Positions 35,628 to 43,323 of a stretch of DNA of 43,323 nt are shown piece by piece (the first letter of the stretch is position 1; every line of letters begins with the position of its first letter). The notes beneath the pieces were generated by a model. It worked only from the letters and a program-made list of their open reading frames with translations. It was not told where the DNA came from and ran no database searches. Source of the stretch: Hyphomicrobiaceae bacterium (GTDB taxonomy: Bacteria; Pseudomonadota; Alphaproteobacteria; Rhizobiales; Devosiaceae); contig JACKJG010000019.1 of the NCBI GenBank assembly GCA_020638065.1, forward strand, positions 1-43,323, in the 5' to 3' direction. Both the position numbers and the translations under genes were made by a program.

Positions 35628-35641
35628 TGTTACCGGTATCA
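35628..35641. promoter_or_regulatory. GntR-type operator, site 5 (TGTTACCGGTATCA)
   Basis: TGTTACCGGTATCA lies 94 bp upstream of the SDR start and controls the operon 35735-39784 by position. Confidence 0.82.
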
Positions 35642-35734
35642 TTGTGATCGAATTCAATCGGAACGAGTCGGGCTTGAGTCAATGAACCTGAAACATGCTG
35701 ATGGCTGGTCAAGCACTACACTGGAGCGCAAATC

Positions 35735-36565
35735 GTGGCGTTGACCAGTGAAGATGCGCACGGGGCGCCATCGGCAGCCGCCCCGCTCAAGGGACGGCGG
35801 GCATTGTTGACCGGGTCCGTGGCGGGTCTCGGACTGGCCATGGCCGAAGGTCTGGCCCGCGCCGGTTGCGACGTCATGCTCAATGGGCTTCAACCCGAAG
35901 ACGAAGGCGAAATGATCAGCCGGACGATTTCCGAAAGAACCGGCGCCGAAATCGGCTACCATCAGGCCGATGTAGCGACGCTCAAGGGTGTGCAGGACCT
36001 GCTGGACGCGACCAGATCCCGGTTTGGCGGCATCGACATTCTGGTGAACAACGCAGTGGTGCGCCATTTCGCGCCAATCACTGAATTCCCGGCCGAACGA
36101 TGGGACGCCGCATTGGCGGTCAACCTGTCGGCGGCCTTTCATGCAATCCGGTTGGCACTTCCAGACATGCGTCAGCGGAACTTCGGCCGAATCTTCAATG
36201 TGACGTCGGTCTATGGCACTCGCGGCACCATCAACCGGGTGGATTATGTCACGACAAAGTCCGCTCTGCTGGGCTTAACGCGTTCCGTCGCGCTCGAGAA
36301 CCTCGACTATGACGTCACCTGTCATGCCTTGTGTCCAGGCTCCGTCTTGACGCCGGGGACCGAGGTCCGGGTCACCGAACTCATGGAAAACAACGACATC
36401 GATCGGTCCGCGGCGGAGCGACAATTCTTGTATGGCAAGCAGCCGGGAGCGCGGTTCGTTTCGCCCGACAGCGTGACCGCGTTGCTTGTCTTCCTCTGTG
36501 GGTCGGTCGCACGCGACATGACCGGCGCTTTGGTGCCGGTCGAGGCAGGATGGTTGGCGAGCTGA
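35735..36565 (+). CDS. Short-chain dehydrogenase/reductase (3-hydroxybutyrate dehydrogenase-like)
   Basis: 276-aa classical SDR. Cofactor loop TGSVAGLGLAMA is followed by ILVNNAVVRHFAPI; catalytic Ser is in NVTSVYG and Tyr/Lys in DYVTTKSAL. The region HALCPGSVLTPGTEVRV and a C-terminal GALVPVEAGW resemble 3-hydroxybutyrate dehydrogenases. GTG 35735 has GGAG upstream. It heads a four-gene operon with MBL 3, a second beta-hydroxyacid dehydrogenase and a second MmgE/PrpD (gaps of 85, 31 and 28 bp). Confidence 0.9.
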   Translation: MALTSEDAHGAPSAAAPLKGRRALLTGSVAGLGLAMAEGLARAGCDVMLNGLQPEDEGEMISRTISERTGAEIGYHQADVATLKGVQDLLDATRSRFGGIDILVNNAVVRHFAPITEFPAERWDAALAVNLSAAFHAIRLALPDMRQRNFGRIFNVTSVYGTRGTINRVDYVTTKSALLGLTRSVALENLDYDVTCHALCPGSVLTPGTEVRVTELMENNDIDRSAAERQFLYGKQPGARFVSPDSVTALLVFLCGSVARDMTGALVPVEAGWLAS

Positions 36566-36650
36566 GCTGACCAGCCAATATGATCGGGATCGGCGGAAAG
36601 ATATCGCGGCGCATACCTGCAGGCATGTTCAGAAAATGGGGAGGGGAAGG

Positions 36651-37451
36651 ATGACAGAGACATACGAGCTTTACGCGATCCGCTATGGCCATCATCACCG
36701 GAACGCAGCGGCCAATTTCGTCGGCGGCGATCCCCATGACGGGCCGATGCCGCTTGACTATTTTGTCTGGGCCATCGTCAGTGACCAGCGCACGATAGTT
36801 TTTGACACCGGCTTTGACGAGAAGATTTCGATTGCGCGTGATCGCGAACTTCTTCGGCCCGTAGGGCAGGGCCTCAAGATGATCGGCATTGAACCTGACA
36901 AGGTTGAAAACGTCATCATCTCACATATGCACTTCGATCATGCCGGCAATCACGATCTGTTTCCGGCAGCGCGCTATCATGTGCAGGACGTCGAAATGGC
37001 ATACTGCACCGGCCGGTGCATGTGCCATTCCTACCTGCGCCACCCTTTCGCTTACGAAGACGTCGCCTCAATGATCGCCAAGCTTTACGCGGATCGCGTT
37101 GAGTTTCACGACGGGGAATCCGAGGTCGCGCCCAACCTGACTGTGCATCGCGTCGGAGGCCATTCAAAGGGGCTGCAGGTGGTGCGGGTGCTCACCAGGC
37201 GTGGTTGGGTGGTCCTCGGTTCGGACGCCTCGCATTTTTATGCCAATTTCGAGCAGAACCGGCCGTTCCCGGTGCTCGAAAGCGCGACTGACATGCTCAA
37301 CGGTTACGACACGATGCGAAGGCTCGCGACCTCCAGTCAGCACATTGTGCCCGGCCACGACCCACTCGTGCTTGAGCGCTACCCGACCGCCCTTGATGGC
37401 GTGTCCGACATTGTGCGGCTCGACCTCGATCCTATTCAGGGATCGGTGTGA
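36651..37451 (+). CDS. MBL-fold hydrolase, N-acyl-homoserine-lactonase-like (MBL 3)
   Basis: 266-aa zinc hydrolase. The metal motif HMHFDHAGN is near residues 100-108, with GGHSKGLQVV, LGSDASHFYAN and VPGHDP supplying the other ligands. An unusual cysteine pair occurs in CTGRCMCHS. ATG 36651 has GGGAGGGG upstream. With MBL 2 it makes two lactonase-like enzymes in the island, suggesting at least one lactone ring in the route. Confidence 0.88.
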   Translation: MTETYELYAIRYGHHHRNAAANFVGGDPHDGPMPLDYFVWAIVSDQRTIVFDTGFDEKISIARDRELLRPVGQGLKMIGIEPDKVENVIISHMHFDHAGNHDLFPAARYHVQDVEMAYCTGRCMCHSYLRHPFAYEDVASMIAKLYADRVEFHDGESEVAPNLTVHRVGGHSKGLQVVRVLTRRGWVVLGSDASHFYANFEQNRPFPVLESATDMLNGYDTMRRLATSSQHIVPGHDPLVLERYPTALDGVSDIVRLDLDPIQGSV

Positions 37452-37482
37452 ACCATCACCCCAACCAGAACGACCGGAGACC

Positions 37483-38391
37483 ATGATGACACAACCAAGA
37501 ATAGGCATTGCCGGCGTTGGACGCATGGGCACTCCAATGGCGCGACGCTTGCTCGATGCTGGCTACGAAGTGAGCGTTTTTGATGTAAACGCCGATGCCG
37601 TGCAAGCCCTGGTGGATGCGGGTGCCAGTTCCGCCGCGACGCCGGCAAGACTCAGAGGCATGGCAGACATTGTCCTCATGTCGCTGCCCATGCCTGCCAT
37701 TGTTCGGGACGTTGCTCTTGGTGAAAACGGCATCGTCAAGGGAAGCGGCGCCAGCATTGTCGTCGACCTCTCCACCACGGGTCCGAGCGTGGCACGCGAG
37801 GTGGCTGCCGGATTTCAGGCCGCGGGAATAATTCCGGTCGATTGTCCCGTCAGCGGCGGCGTCGGGGGTGCGGAAAAAGGCACGCTCGCCATGATGGTGG
37901 GTTGCGCAAGTTCAGTCTATCCCGAGGTTCTGCCGGTGCTCGAAACCCTCGGCAAGCCGACCCACATTGGCGAAGAGCCGTGGATGGGGCAGATGCTCAA
38001 GGTGCTCAACAATATCATCTCGGTCGCCTCTCTCGCCATTGCCTCCGAGGCTCTGGTGTTGGGAACGAAAGCTGGGCTTGATCCCGAAGTCATGATGGAT
38101 GTGATCAATGGTGGCACCGGTCGAACCAACGCAACCACCGACAAGATTCCGAAATTTGTTCTGACCCGGAGTTTCGATTTCGGCTTCGCCATCGGCCTGT
38201 CGGCCAAGGACTTGAGACTTTGCATCGAGGAAAGCGAGGCGCATGGGGTCCCCATGGTCGTGGGCTCCGCGGTCAAGCAGTTGGTCAACATCACCAAGGG
38301 TCGTCTCGGACCCGACGCCGACCTGACCGAAATCATTCGGCCCATAGAAGAATGGGCTGGTGTCGAGGTTGCCGGAAAAGGCCAAGTATAG
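37483..38391 (+). CDS. 3-hydroxyisobutyrate dehydrogenase-family oxidoreductase (2)
   Basis: 302-aa paralogue of the protein at 27710. IGIAGVGRMGTPM is the Rossmann motif, DCPVSGGVGGAEKGT the substrate motif, and the catalytic Lys is in LKVLNNIISVA. RSFDFGFAIGLSAKDLRLC matches RTFDFGFATGLSYKDVRMC of the paralogue. The frame is open well upstream into MBL 3, but the tandem ATGs at 37483 and 37486 behind GGAG are the likely start. Confidence 0.92.
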   Translation: MMTQPRIGIAGVGRMGTPMARRLLDAGYEVSVFDVNADAVQALVDAGASSAATPARLRGMADIVLMSLPMPAIVRDVALGENGIVKGSGASIVVDLSTTGPSVAREVAAGFQAAGIIPVDCPVSGGVGGAEKGTLAMMVGCASSVYPEVLPVLETLGKPTHIGEEPWMGQMLKVLNNIISVASLAIASEALVLGTKAGLDPEVMMDVINGGTGRTNATTDKIPKFVLTRSFDFGFAIGLSAKDLRLCIEESEAHGVPMVVGSAVKQLVNITKGRLGPDADLTEIIRPIEEWAGVEVAGKGQV

Positions 38392-38419
38392 GCCATCCGT
38401 TCGGCGATTGGAGACATTG

Positions 38420-39784
38420 ATGCCTTCATCTGACGTTTCGCGCGGACTGTCAGCGCAATTGGCGGCCTTCGTTGCGGATTCCGTGTTCGCGGACATTCCC
38501 GATCCGGTGAAGGCGCATGGCACACGCGCTATTTTCAATGGCTTCGGCACCGCACTGGGCGGCAGTTCCGATCAGGCACTGCAGCGGCTTTCGGGCGTTC
38601 TCGGCGCTTTTTCGTCCGCTCAGAAGGCAACCATGATCGGCAGTTCGTTACGTTATGACGCGCCCACCGCCGCCTTCCTCAATGCAGCCGCCATGAATGT
38701 TTTTGATTTCGATGATAATCATACCGGCACCATCATCCATCCAACAGCACCCGTCTTGCCAGCCGTGCTGGCGTTGGCGGAAACCAGAGGCATGAGCGGC
38801 AAGCAGGTACTGCATGCAGTGATATTAGGCATAGAAATCGCCTGCCGTCTCGGCATCGCGATTTCACCCGGCCACTACAGCCGCGGTTGGCACATCACCG
38901 CGACCTGCGGTGTGTTTGGTGCGGCGGTGGCATGCAGCAAGCTGCTTGGCCTCAATCAGGAACGATTGATCTGGGCACTCGGGAACGCAAGTGCACAATC
39001 CTCGGGGCTTGTGGAGACGCTCGGCTTCATGGCCAAGAGTGTTGGCGTGGGCGCTGCCGCGCGCAATGGACTCATGTCTGCACTCATGGCTGAAGCGGGC
39101 GTTGAGGGACCATCGCAACCGCTGGAAGGACCTCGCGGGTTTCTGCCGGTCACGTCTGATAGTCCGCAGCCCGAGCTGGCGCTTGAAGCGCTTGGCGCAA
39201 AATGGGAAATTCTCAGGGATAGCTTCAAACCCTATCCATGCGGCATCGTGCTTAATCCGGTGATTGATGCCTGCCTTGCAGCCCGAAACGCCGAGGGGTT
39301 CGAACCGTTGCAAATCGCATCCGTCCGCGTCCGCGGGAATCCGCTTCTCAGGGCACGCACCGATCGCCCGAATGTGACGACAGGAAGGGAGGCGCAGGTG
39401 AGTGCACAACATGCTGTTGCCGTTTGCCTCCTGAAAGGCCGTGCCGGAGTGGCCGAATTCAGCGACGAAATGGTTGCCGATCCGGATGTGCGTTCGTTCC
39501 GCAATCGGGTTGAAGGCATCGAAATCGACGAGGCAATCGGGGTCGATGCGGCAGAGGTGGAGCTGCAACTTGAGGACGGCACCGTGCGGCAAGTCCGAGT
39601 AGACTTCGCGACCGGCACGCTTAAAAACCCGATGTCCGACGACATGCTTCGCGACAAGTTCGATACCTTGGCCAGCTACGGCTGCCCGGCACTGCACCCG
39701 GCGCCGCTTTCGGATGTGCTTTGGAAGTTGCCTGACCTGGACGGTGTCAAGCGACTTATGGCTGCCGCCCGTCCTCAAACTTGA
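38420..39784 (+). CDS. MmgE/PrpD-family protein (2)
   Basis: 454 aa. Unlike the copy at 31618 it keeps the canonical acidic motif, NVFDFDDNHTGTIIHPTAPVLPA near residue 95. GWHITATCGVFGAAVAC and the lid-domain entry FKPYPCGIVLNPVIDA are also typical. Probable reaction: dehydration, isomerisation or decarboxylation of a carboxylate. GGAG precedes ATG 38420 by six bases. It ends the regulator-3 island; housekeeping genes follow. Confidence 0.9.
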   Translation: MPSSDVSRGLSAQLAAFVADSVFADIPDPVKAHGTRAIFNGFGTALGGSSDQALQRLSGVLGAFSSAQKATMIGSSLRYDAPTAAFLNAAAMNVFDFDDNHTGTIIHPTAPVLPAVLALAETRGMSGKQVLHAVILGIEIACRLGIAISPGHYSRGWHITATCGVFGAAVACSKLLGLNQERLIWALGNASAQSSGLVETLGFMAKSVGVGAAARNGLMSALMAEAGVEGPSQPLEGPRGFLPVTSDSPQPELALEALGAKWEILRDSFKPYPCGIVLNPVIDACLAARNAEGFEPLQIASVRVRGNPLLRARTDRPNVTTGREAQVSAQHAVAVCLLKGRAGVAEFSDEMVADPDVRSFRNRVEGIEIDEAIGVDAAEVELQLEDGTVRQVRVDFATGTLKNPMSDDMLRDKFDTLASYGCPALHPAPLSDVLWKLPDLDGVKRLMAAARPQT

Positions 39785-39939
39785 AGACAAGTCGCGCCCC
39801 GCTGTTAGCCCTTGTCGGTTGCTGACCCACTTGTTTTCAGTTGTTTGGCTGGAGACGAATGCTTGCGCGGGAGTTGCGTTGCCCCACAAATTCTGAAAAA
39901 GCCATGCGCTATAAATGTTCGGCCAAGGAAGAAGCCCAG

Positions 39940-40941
39940 ATGTCCCCGGATGCGTTGAATTCCGGACGCAAATTCTCCGTCGCGCCCATGATGGACTGGA
40001 CGGACCGCCACTGCCGCTATCTGCACCGGCAATTGACCCAGTGTGCACTTTTGTTCACGGAAATGGTCACCGCGCCCGCAATCATTCATGGTGATCGTGA
40101 ACGGCTGCTCGGCTTCGATCAGATCGAACATCCGGTCGCCGTTCAGCTTGGCGGATCAGACCCTGCCGAATTGGCCGAGGCGACACGGATTTGCGACGAT
40201 TGGGGCTATGATGAGATCAATCTCAACGTTGGCTGTCCGTCCGATCGGGTGAAGTCAGGCCGCTTCGGCGCCTGTCTGATGGCTGAGCCGGCGCTGGTCG
40301 CCGACCTGGTTCGCGCGATGAAACAGGCCACCGAAAAGCCGGTCACCGTCAAGTGCCGCATCGGCATCGACGATCAGGACAGCGAGCGCGATTTCAATGT
40401 TTTCGCCGATGCGATGGTCGAGGCGGGTGCCGACGCGCTCTACGTGCATGCACGCAAGGCATGGTTGCAGGGCCTCAGTCCCAAAGAGAACCGCGACATT
40501 CCGCCACTCGACTATCCGCGTGTTTATCGGCTCGCCGGGCGGATGAAGCCCTATCCCGTCTACATCAACGGCGGCATTGCCAATCTCGACGAAGCCCTGG
40601 CGCATCTGCGCCACGTCGACGGGGTCATGCTGGGCCGTGCCGCCTATCACGATCCCCGCCTTCTCGCGGACGTCGACGCACGCATCTTCGGCCAACCGGC
40701 GCGCGCGTTTGCTCTTGCCGAACTTGCGCGCAGCATGGCCGCCTACGCCGAAAAACACCTGGCGCAGGGCGGCAGGCTCAACCACATCACCCGCCACATG
40801 CTGGGGCTTGGCAACGGACTCCCCGGCGCCCGCCGGTTCCGTCAGATCCTCAGCGTCGACGCGGTCCGTGATGGCGCCGGTCCGGAAATCATCGACAATG
40901 CGTTCGCAGCTCTCGACACAGCTGCCCTGGCTGTCGCCTAG
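39940..40941 (+). CDS. dusA: tRNA-dihydrouridine synthase A
   Basis: 333-aa FMN enzyme that reduces uridines in the tRNA D-loop. FSVAPMMDWTDRHCRY opens the TIM barrel, the catalytic Cys lies in LNVGCPSDRVKSGRFGACLM, which is the DusA-type motif, and VKCRIGIDD and YINGGI are FMN/tRNA-site strands. The frame is open to 39841 and an ATG at 39904 is possible, but ATG 39940 with AAGGAAG upstream fits family length. It shares CTAG stop bases with the convergent DUF302 gene. Confidence 0.94.
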   Translation: MSPDALNSGRKFSVAPMMDWTDRHCRYLHRQLTQCALLFTEMVTAPAIIHGDRERLLGFDQIEHPVAVQLGGSDPAELAEATRICDDWGYDEINLNVGCPSDRVKSGRFGACLMAEPALVADLVRAMKQATEKPVTVKCRIGIDDQDSERDFNVFADAMVEAGADALYVHARKAWLQGLSPKENRDIPPLDYPRVYRLAGRMKPYPVYINGGIANLDEALAHLRHVDGVMLGRAAYHDPRLLADVDARIFGQPARAFALAELARSMAAYAEKHLAQGGRLNHITRHMLGLGNGLPGARRFRQILSVDAVRDGAGPEIIDNAFAALDTAALAVA

Positions 40942-41324
40942 AGATTGTCAATGACTTTTTCGAGCTTGGTCCGAACCTCGCCCGCAATACCCGCCAGCGC
41001 CGGATTCTGAATGCCGGCCATCGAGGCGATCGGGTCGACCGCCGAAACCTCGACTTCGTCATCTGCGATTTGTTGAACGATCACGTTGCAGGGTAGCATC
41101 GTGCCGACCTTGTCTTCAGCCTGAAGTGCCTTGTAGGCAAAGCCCGGATTGCACGCCCCGAGAATGACATAGGGCCTGAAATCGACATCGATCTTCTTTT
41201 TCAGCGTGGCCTGCACGTCGATTTGCGTGAGCACGCCAAATCCCTCGGCCGCCAGCGCCGCAGTGACTTTTTCGATCGCTGCCGGCACGTCTCCGGAGAG
41301 GGCTTTGGAAAAATGGTAGGTCAT
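40938..41324 (-). CDS. DUF302 family protein
   Basis: 128-aa small protein of the DUF302 family. The core LAAEGFGVLTQIDVQATLKK and YVILGACNPGFAYKAL with a conserved Cys, then MLPCNVIVQQ, is diagnostic. The function is unknown; relatives occur with redox or metal-stress genes. ATG 41324 has GGAGC upstream; the longer open frame is rejected. Located 58 bp downstream of the protease gene on the same strand. Confidence 0.92.
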   Translation of the reverse strand: MTYHFSKALSGDVPAAIEKVTAALAAEGFGVLTQIDVQATLKKKIDVDFRPYVILGACNPGFAYKALQAEDKVGTMLPCNVIVQQIADDEVEVSAVDPIASMAGIQNPALAGIAGEVRTKLEKVIDNL

Positions 41325-41382
41325 GTTTTGCTCCATCTGAATTGGAATGTTCGAACAATGGTTTGCGCATGCAGCCCGGGCA

Positions 41383-42069
41383 TCATCCTTTGAGCTCCAG
41401 CAGGTCCTGCGAGACCCGGTAACTGTCGAGCGTCTCCAAAAACGACATCCCCAGCAGCGAGGTGTCGAGTGCGCCCACATCGGCCACGAAGGCCGGAATA
41501 TTGCGGCGGACGATTCCGCCGATTTGCATGTCGCTGATGGTCACGCGCGCGGCGCGTCCGATCCCGTTGGCGGTCTGTACCGGCGTGTTGAATTGCAGGC
41601 CGGAAAGGGAAATCCCCGCACGTTCTGCATCGATATGCGTCAGGACTACGGCGTTGGCGCCGGTGTCGAAAATCATGCGGACATCCGCACCGTTCACGCT
41701 GGCCAGAACCTCGAATGATCGCCCGAGGCCACGCTGAAACGAAACTGTGTGGCCATTGTCGGAGACGACACCGTGGCTGGGTACCAACTCGCCCCACACA
41801 CGCCCGGCAAATCCTTGAAACTCGTTGCGGTACGCGTATCCGCCAATCGCAACCAGGAATACGAGCAGCCACGCAACCGCTCCACGCACGACCTGGCTGG
41901 CATTCAGGCGGCGTACCAGCAGGCTTGAGCCCAAAACAACCAGAATGACGGCAAGAAACAGAAACTGGCTCATGCGGCCCTGATCGAGCCCGAGCACAGA
42001 CCCGGCATCGAACGAAACCAGCAATGCGAGCCCCGCCGCCACCGCAAGGCCAATCAGCACGACAATCAT
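41383..42069 (-). CDS. Membrane-anchored retropepsin-like aspartic protease (TIGR02281 type)
   Basis: About 228 aa. Two or three N-terminal TM segments (about residues 1-18, 34-50 and 63-78) are followed by a periplasmic clan AA protease domain with the active-site motif MIFDTGANAVVLT and a conserved SLLGMSFL. A single Asp motif means it must dimerise, like retropepsins. ATG 42069 (GGAG upstream) is preferred to ATG 42138, which lacks an SD. Substrates are unknown. Confidence 0.86.
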   Translation of the reverse strand: MIVVLIGLAVAAGLALLVSFDAGSVLGLDQGRMSQFLFLAVILVVLGSSLLVRRLNASQVVRGAVAWLLVFLVAIGGYAYRNEFQGFAGRVWGELVPSHGVVSDNGHTVSFQRGLGRSFEVLASVNGADVRMIFDTGANAVVLTHIDAERAGISLSGLQFNTPVQTANGIGRAARVTISDMQIGGIVRRNIPAFVADVGALDTSLLGMSFLETLDSYRVSQDLLELKG

Positions 42070-42199
42070 GAGCACTCCGATCGTGCCTTCCCACGTGGCA
42101 ATTGAAGACGCCCAATTCAAGGCGCGCGATTGCCGCATCAGGATCCAAGCGGCTATACCCGTGCCGACTCCTCGTTCGCTTTTGGGATTGGCGGAACAA

Positions 42200-43234
42200 A
42201 TGACCGGAACACTTGTCGAATTGCCTGCGCCCTACGCGGACTTCGCCGAATTGATGCAAAACCTGCCGCAGGGAAGCGAAGCGGCGGTTGAAGCGGTACG
42301 AATGCACAATCGGCGCCTGGCCAAACCCGTCGGTTCACTTGGCGAATTCGAGCAGATCGTCGAATTTCTGGCGCGCTGGCAGGAGAAAGGCGAGCCGAGC
42401 CTCGACAATCCGCTCGTCGCGATTTTCGCTGGCAGCCACGGCGTTGCAGCGCACGGGCTGTCAGACCATCCGCTTGGATCCACCGAGCGAATGGTCGCAA
42501 ATCTGACCGATGGTGCGGCCCCCGTTTCGCTGATCTGTGCCGAAAGCCAGATCAATCTCAGAATATTCGAACTCGCTTTGCAGGTGCCGACGGGCGACAT
42601 CTCCGTGGGGCCGGCTCTTTCCGACAAGGCCTGCGCCGCGACCATTGCCTACGGCATGGAGGCGATCGCCGGCGAACCGGACCTGTTATGCCTTGGAGAA
42701 GTCGGCATCGGCGGCACAACGGTCGCCGCGGCGATCTTCGCCGCCTTGTTTGGCGGATCGGGAGCCAACTGGGTCATGTCCGGCCACGGCATCGAAGAAG
42801 AAAAGCGGCAGGCGCAGGCGGAATTGATCGATAGGGCGCTCGCGCACCACAGGCAACATCTCGATCACCCGCTCAAGATTCTCGCCCGACTCGGGGGCAG
42901 GGAAATCGCAGCCATGCTGGGCGCACTCGTCGCGGCACGCCATCATCGCATTCCGGTCATCGTCGAAGGATTCGTCGCCACGGCCGCAGCCGCAATTGCG
43001 CAGGCCGTCGACCCCGCGATGCTGGATCATTGCATCTTTGCCCTGTTTGCCGGCGAAGCCGCGCACAATCGGGCGCTGTCGCGCATGGAACGGCCTGCGC
43101 TTCTTAACCTGTCGCTCAATATCGGGGAGGGGGCCGGGGCCGCGCTGGCGGCGTCCATGTGCCGCGCGGCCCTCAACATCCATCTCAATATGGCGAGACG
43201 GGCGGACGAATCCGATCCTGTGCTGCCAAATTGA
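42200..43234 (+). CDS. cobT: Nicotinate-nucleotide-dimethylbenzimidazole phosphoribosyltransferase
   Basis: 344-aa enzyme of cobalamin lower-ligand assembly: transfers ribose-5-phosphate from nicotinate mononucleotide to 5,6-dimethylbenzimidazole, giving alpha-ribazole 5'-phosphate. LAKPVGSLGEFE and FAGSHGVAAHG are substrate-site motifs, LGEVGIGGTTVAAAI is conserved, and NIGEGAGAALA holds the catalytic-base Glu region. This gene is named cobU in some alphaproteobacteria. The frame runs upstream to 42068, but ATG 42200 is preferred because it gives the family's N-terminus. The 130-bp gap to the divergent protease gene shows no riboswitch that I could recognise. Confidence 0.95.
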   Translation: MTGTLVELPAPYADFAELMQNLPQGSEAAVEAVRMHNRRLAKPVGSLGEFEQIVEFLARWQEKGEPSLDNPLVAIFAGSHGVAAHGLSDHPLGSTERMVANLTDGAAPVSLICAESQINLRIFELALQVPTGDISVGPALSDKACAATIAYGMEAIAGEPDLLCLGEVGIGGTTVAAAIFAALFGGSGANWVMSGHGIEEEKRQAQAELIDRALAHHRQHLDHPLKILARLGGREIAAMLGALVAARHHRIPVIVEGFVATAAAAIAQAVDPAMLDHCIFALFAGEAAHNRALSRMERPALLNLSLNIGEGAGAALAASMCRAALNIHLNMARRADESDPVLPN

Positions 43235-43240
43235 CCTGGA

Positions 43241-43323
43241 CTATTCGGAGTAGATCTGCAGGCGGTCCTGCCGCTCGTGGATAGGTGCCACGGCGTCCAT
43301 GACCCGCGCGCGGGGGAAGGTGC
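43241..43323 (-). CDS. 3' end of an unidentified minus-strand gene (partial)
   Basis: The last 83 bases read on the minus strand encode 27 C-terminal codons ending in RQDRLQIYSE and a TAG at 43241-43243. The gene runs off the window edge. It converges on cobT with a 6-bp gap. Too short to identify. Confidence 0.6.
   Translation of the reverse strand, partial: TFPRARVMDAVAPIHERQDRLQIYSE

Noticed and set aside
39771..39788. Inverted repeat at the end of MmgE/PrpD 2 as a terminator
   Set aside because: Imperfect, short, inside the coding end and not followed by T residues.
42068..42199. 44-residue N-terminal extension of CobT
   Set aside because: It overlaps the divergent protease gene and has no similarity to CobT; ATG 42200 matches the family start.

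Overview
The window looks like chromosome from an alphaproteobacterium of the order Hyphomicrobiales (Rhizobiales), most like the Devosia/Pelagibacterium group. This is inferred from gene content: tandem IalB-type proteins, the complete Anbu operon, ATP-dependent PckA, a CobT-type cobalamin enzyme, many LacI regulators and dense ABC uptake operons at about 60% GC. I could not test taxonomy by search. No tRNA, rRNA, CRISPR array, IS element or phage gene was seen.

Layout. (1) 1-4.2 kb: two tandem secreted IalB-family proteins, a terminator, a GT1-type glycosyltransferase and a Gfo/Idh/MocA oxidoreductase. (2) 4.3-8.4 kb: LacI regulator 1, then a gluconeogenic pair, pckA and fbp. Three near-identical palindromes lie upstream of pckA. 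(3) 8.4-12.3 kb (minus strand): the four-gene Anbu operon (CP-ATP-grasp, alpha-E, transglutaminase, Anbu peptidase). (4) 12.4-20 kb: a LacI-controlled carbohydrate ABC operon (regulator 2, binding protein, two permeases, GH63-like hydrolase, ATPase). It probably takes up and hydrolyses a glycosylglycerate-type compatible solute. Both permeases carry unusual extra domains. (5) 20-22.1 kb: an AraC regulator and a metallo-beta-lactamase-fold hydrolase.

(6) 22.3-39.8 kb: a catabolic island. A branched-chain-type ABC importer (divergent binding protein, LivH-like permease, LivM-LivG fusion, LivF-like ATPase) is followed by a beta-hydroxyacid dehydrogenase, a carboxymuconolactone-decarboxylase-family protein, an aldehyde dehydrogenase, a LysR regulator, an MmgE/PrpD protein, a lactonase-like MBL protein, an unrecognised 159-aa protein, LacI regulator 3, and a second set (SDR, MBL, beta-hydroxyacid dehydrogenase, MmgE/PrpD). 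Five copies of a GntR-type operator (core TGTTACCGGTAACA) sit at the promoters across this island, and regulator 3 has a GntR-like recognition helix. The island therefore looks like one regulon for a substrate I cannot name, and it is my best candidate for an undescribed system. (7) 39.9-43.3 kb: housekeeping genes dusA, a DUF302 protein, a membrane-anchored retropepsin-like protease, cobT and the 3' end of one more gene.

Three themes recur. Each of the three LacI-family regulators can be paired with a distinct CpG-centred palindrome. Three of the convergent gene pairs share their stop codons in the same four bases, CTAG. Many true starts lie inside longer open frames and were chosen by Shine-Dalgarno (SD) position.
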